The position numbers were made by a program, and so were the translations under genes. The notes beneath the pieces were generated by a model. The model worked only from the letters and a program-made list of their open reading frames with translations. It was not told the origin of the DNA and searched no databases. A DNA stretch of 20,928 nt, from contig JALLBK010000297.1 of the NCBI GenBank assembly GCA_036940085.1, positions 1 to 20,928 of the forward strand. The letters run 5' to 3'. Shown here in pieces: positions 17,876 through 20,928 of the stretch (the stretch's first letter is position 1; each line of letters begins with the position of its first letter). The DNA comes from Discostella pseudostelligera (lineage: Eukaryota; Bacillariophyta; Thalassiosirophyceae; Thalassiosirales; Thalassiosiraceae).

Positions 17876-18732
17876 TCCGTCGCCATCCCCTTCTTGTACG
17901 CAATTACATCACTCCAACCTCGTCCCTCACAGTCCCACTGTGCTTCATATCCAGCATCATGTAAGGCTGTTTGCATTTTCTCGCAGGCATTGTCCACCTG
18001 ATAAAATTGCAATCCATTCTTATTGGGACAAAAGCATTCCGCTTTGATGTGCATGACAAGATCCGTATCGCGCAATATACTCTGGATATTCCTTAAAACA
18101 GTTAACTCGAAACCCTGAATGTCAAATTTGAGCCTGTGGATCTTTGTGTTTTTGAGTAGAACTGCTTTGAAGAATACGGCTGCTTCCAGAACAAGTACCG
18201 TCCGTTTGCTGATGACAGGAAATCTTTCATGGCTGGTTCCGGGAGCGACATTGGCGAGTGACGAAGATTGGCCACCATAGTGATTGTATTCGTTGAATGT
18301 AGCAAAGCCCGTGTAATTGGACACCGCGAAGCAAAAGGATGTCACGCCATCCGTCAATTTTGCATTACTGTCACAAACTCCAAAGAGTGGATCGACGAGA
18401 ATTCGATGTCGGCCGTCCTGTGGGCCAAAGGGTGAATAATTTGTTCCGATATTTATATCCACCACGGTGTTTGGTGGAATCAACTCGTCATTGAACCCCT
18501 CGAACTTGATTATAGTACCATCACCCGATTGAGAAGCTGCGGACTTTGAACTTGTACAGAAGGATGGAATGAGTGACTCTTGATACCAGCCGAGCCACAT
18601 GCCGCCAAGAAAAGTAACAAGAATGTACAGATATTTTGGCGTCGAGCCGACACCAAGATAATTACTGGTGGCAAGAGGGTCTGGGCGATTGCCCGCGCCT
18701 CTCTTCTGGGGGAGATTGCCGCTCGTGATCAT
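17848..18732 (-). CDS. FkbM-type methyltransferase with N-terminal membrane anchor
   Basis: The gene encodes 294 residues from the ATG at 18732. The frame extends upstream to 18876, but only a GTG lies there. A short cytosolic-type N-terminus precedes a hydrophobic segment (YLYILVTFLGGMWLGWY, about residues 33-49), giving a type II signal-anchor layout common in Golgi enzymes. The catalytic part has VDINIGTN (the SAM-binding VDxGAN-like loop, near 90), ILVDPLFGVCD (near 110) and LKFDIQGFELTVLRN (near 200), the three landmarks of Methyltransf_21/FkbM proteins. FkbM relatives methylate sugars or small molecules; the substrate here is unknown. The final residues lie inside a 121-bp tandem duplication. 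The gene is convergent with the HSF-like gene. Confidence 0.85.
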   Translation of the reverse strand: MITSGNLPQKRGAGNRPDPLATSNYLGVGSTPKYLYILVTFLGGMWLGWYQESLIPSFCTSSKSAASQSGDGTIIKFEGFNDELIPPNTVVDINIGTNYSPFGPQDGRHRILVDPLFGVCDSNAKLTDGVTSFCFAVSNYTGFATFNEYNHYGGQSSSLANVAPGTSHERFPVISKRTVLVLEAAVFFKAVLLKNTKIHRLKFDIQGFELTVLRNIQSILRDTDLVMHIKAECFCPNKNGLQFYQVDNACEKMQTALHDAGYEAQWDCEGRGWSDVIAYKKGMATDFLPDEAFD

Positions 18733-19263
18733 GGTGAATGATGGAGATGAAGATTGAAGATGAAAGATATTATGGTAAATGTTGCTGGTAGTGGTAGCGA
18801 CAGTCTCCCGACAGGTTGGTGGCCAGCAAGAAGTACTACGTTGAGTAGAACACAAACCTAACAATCTACACAGCACAGTTATTTAGATGCACTATGTCAG
18901 TGAACCGTAGCGGTCATCTGCGGTCATTTCGTCATTCGGGCTCGAATTTCGGGAGTCATATTTAGCGACATTGACGAAGACAAGGAAGCTTCCACCCAAA
19001 AAAGCGTTCGGAACTGGACCAAATGAAAATTGAGCGAGTTTCGTATTCACCTCACTAGATACAATAACCTTCCAAGCAAAGGTCCAATGCTGCACCAAAT
19101 AATGTTCTACTCATAAGAAATCATGATGACAAATGATTTTTTTCACAGGTGGACTGATGAGATAATCTAATATTGAATTCGTAGAATCATTACTCTCTTT
19201 TTTCTTATTATAACACTCACTCCAAAAGTAGTGAGGACTGAATTCTACTACCATCAGTATTGA
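18733..19263 (-). promoter_or_regulatory. FkbM upstream region with an ATGAC cluster
   Basis: No gene with an ATG start is supported. On the minus strand, ATGAC occurs four times within 47 bp (18913-18959), one of them as ATGACTC, an AP-1/bZIP-type half-site. A minus-strand open frame at 18892-19098 begins only with TTG and has no known domain; it follows a TGCAG that could be a splice acceptor, so a 5' non-coding exon is possible. The rest (19100-19263) is AT-rich 3' flank of the membrane-protein gene. Confidence 0.45.
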
Positions 19264-20689
19264 TTATCTCCATCCAGGACCATCACCGTCAGGTCCTGAC
19301 TGCTGCCACACTCCCGAGGAATCCTCCTCCTCATACATTCTTGCATTCCCTGCCATACGGTTGTTGTTGTTATCGGGTACATAATCATCATAATACGATT
19401 CCGACACGTACCCATCTCCCCCAATACCAACAACGCTACTATTCTCACTCACATCCTCCCATGACAACTTGGTATACAGTTGGGCTTGCATCAAAAAGAA
19501 GAAATTCGATATCGTCCGTCCAATATACACCTCTCGCGCCACATATCGACTTGGCCATAATGCCAATCGGACAACATTGTACAGTAGCATGGTAAGTTCG
19601 ACGAATTTATGAAGATTTAATATCCCCTTGAGTCGACGTTTGGCGACTCGTCCTCCTCCAGCACCACCACCAGTGCCTCCACCACCCACCAAACCTAATA
19701 TTGCCCCCATCATCTCCCCCAAGAATAAAATAACCAATGGTGTCACCACTATAGCTCTCAATACTGCATGACGAAACCCACCGCTTCCTCCTCTACCAAT
19801 GGGACCAAAGGTAGCATCGGCCAATTCATAATGATGTACCGTTCTCCACATTAATATAAAAAAGAAGAAGGAGATGGATACACGTGATACGGCGGTGAAT
19901 AGTTTGAATCGACCTGTTTCGTCGACGGCGGAATTATTGGTGGCATATTCGGAGGTGGAGGATTGTTGTTGCAATTGCTATTATATCATGGGTTGTTTGT
20001 TGTACCCATCCCGAGAGAACACAAAACGAGAGAGGGAAGTGAATTTATATTGGTGAATGATAGAAAGAGATTTTGCATCACACACACACAAAAAGTGATA
20101 CCCTACTAACCTGCTGCTGTCTCCTCCATGCATCAATTCGTTCTTCTACCGACTCTCTATATTCATACATGTTGGATGATGGATGTGCACCAATACTATT
20201 CATATCATCATCATCATAATCTGCTCCTGATTTCAAAGATGATATTGGTGGTGGAGATGATGACCATTCGGTTGTGGGAGATGATGATGATGAAGATTGC
20301 ATGTAGTTATTTGGATAATTATCAAGTGGTTGTTGTTGTTGTTGTGGAGTATATTGTGGGTACATATCTGGACCGCCATCATCATCTCCACCACCGCGAA
20401 CATCAAAAATTGCTTGCAACGAAATTGATCGAAGGAGAACTGATTCGTTATAATTGTGTTTATATTGCCGAAGAGAGATGGCGTCGATGTTGTGAAGAGG
20501 AGGAAGATACATTGATGATGATGATGATGATGGTCGCGGTCGAGTTCTCATCGACATCCAAGACGACGACGACGACGTTGCGGCACAGTAGGGCGCTCGT
20601 TGGCAGGTGATCGCTGCCATAATTCTTAGAATGGATAAGATTAGAATAATTGACATGGAAGATGTTGCATGAAGAGATGGTGCGATCAT
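19264..20689 (-). CDS. Signal-peptide-bearing multi-membrane-segment protein, function unknown (2 exons)
   Basis: Exons 20689-20111 and 19977-19264 join in phase 0 across a 133-nt intron (GTTAGT...TAATAG), giving 430 residues. The frame around 19974 has no ATG of its own (it begins CAA TTG), which supports the join; the junction reads DAWRRQQQ-QLQQQSS. Met1 or Met12 could start the protein. MSIILILSILRIMAAITC looks like a signal peptide. A Ser-rich stretch follows, then SLQAIFDVRGGG, a VRGG motif often seen near the mature start of diatom secretory or plastid proteins (from memory, moderate confidence). Residues 120-190 are Gln/Ser/Asp-rich. Hydrophobic segments lie near 223-240, 262-292 and 312-332, with a further amphipathic stretch near 345-362. 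The C-terminus is acidic. No family recognised; a plastid or endomembrane location is inferred. Confidence 0.75.
20513..20532 (-). repeat. ATG/CAT trinucleotide microsatellite in coding sequence
   Basis: About six TGA/ATG units on the plus strand encode a serine run in the membrane protein on the minus strand. The repeat is in frame and lies within the Ser-rich region after the signal peptide. Confidence 0.9.
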
Positions 20690-20928
20690 CCTTACTTAGG
20701 AGTACAATAATGCACGAATAGACTTCCGTAGGGAAGGGCGGGCGGCGGCAACAACCTGCGGCAACCACCGTCATCGTCGATCTCAGGTATCTCATTTCCA
20801 CGTGTAGGCATTTGAGTGGCCGAAGAAAGAAAGGCGAAAGATACTCCTATTTACTCCTACATACTCAACACAATGGTTTTGGCGGTAAAAGATGTCTTTC
20901 GTCTGTACTCCGCCCGACCGCCGCCAAC
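20690..20928 (-). promoter_or_regulatory. Upstream region of the membrane-protein gene with an E2F-like site
   Basis: No gene is supported up to the window edge. TTTTGGCGGTAAAA (20877-20890) resembles an E2F site and lies about 190 bp upstream of the ATG at 20689. The region may also serve a gene beyond the right edge. Confidence 0.4.

Noticed and set aside
18733..18876. 48-residue N-terminal extension of the FkbM protein
   Set aside because: The extension begins with GTG; the ATG at 18732 gives a normal signal-anchor layout.
18892..19098. 68-residue minus-strand frame with protein-like composition
   Set aside because: It starts at TTG rather than ATG, has no domain I recognise, and no in-phase splice to the FkbM gene was found. 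It could still be an untranslated exon.
20078..20091. CA repeat as a functional element
   Set aside because: It is a short dinucleotide run within the intron of the membrane-protein gene; nothing beyond that can be supported.

Overview
This window looks like gene-dense nuclear DNA of a photosynthetic stramenopile, most likely a centric diatom (inference). The reasons are short GT-AG introns (94-296 nt), coding sequences full of Gln, Asn, Ser and His runs and trinucleotide microsatellites, N-termini that look like secretory or plastid targeting signals, and a heat-shock-factor gene with diatom-like sequence. Nearly every gene contains introns, so single open reading frames cut the real genes short. 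I joined them by matching GT..AG sites and reading phase. I see no transposon, CRISPR array, tRNA or rRNA.

Layout, left to right. 185-2357 (+): a three-exon gene for a probably plastid-targeted Rossmann-like plus thioredoxin-like protein. 2975-3844 (+): ribosomal protein S8 (eS8), with an intron directly after its ATG. 3905-4969 (-): an organelle-type RmuC homologue, convergent with eS8. 5264-5998 (-): the C-terminally conserved spliceosomal tri-snRNP protein SNRNP27. 6442-11140 (+): a very large, low-complexity protein with ZNRD2/p27-like zinc ribbons and internal repeats. 11241-14942 (-): a 1103-residue endocytic EH-domain scaffold (Eps15/Ede1/Pan1 type). 15593-17508 (+): a heat-shock-factor-like regulator whose DNA-binding domain carries a large insertion. 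17848-18732 (-): an FkbM-type methyltransferase with a membrane anchor, followed by a 121-bp tandem duplication. 19264-20689 (-): a two-exon, multi-membrane-segment protein of unknown function.

The genes do not form a pathway; they are independent housekeeping and regulatory genes in convergent and divergent pairs. What links several of them is promoter content. The exact 10-mer TCCCGCCAAA, an E2F/DP-type site, occurs five times. All five copies are intergenic, upstream of a start codon and on the same strand, and four of them form two pairs with 34-39 bp spacing. Related sites lie upstream of two more gene groups. The strongest other signals are a 43-nt repeat shared between an intron and the 3' flank of one gene, the altered HSF domain, two G-quadruplex candidates around the start of the EH gene, and the tandem duplication that includes the end of the methyltransferase gene.
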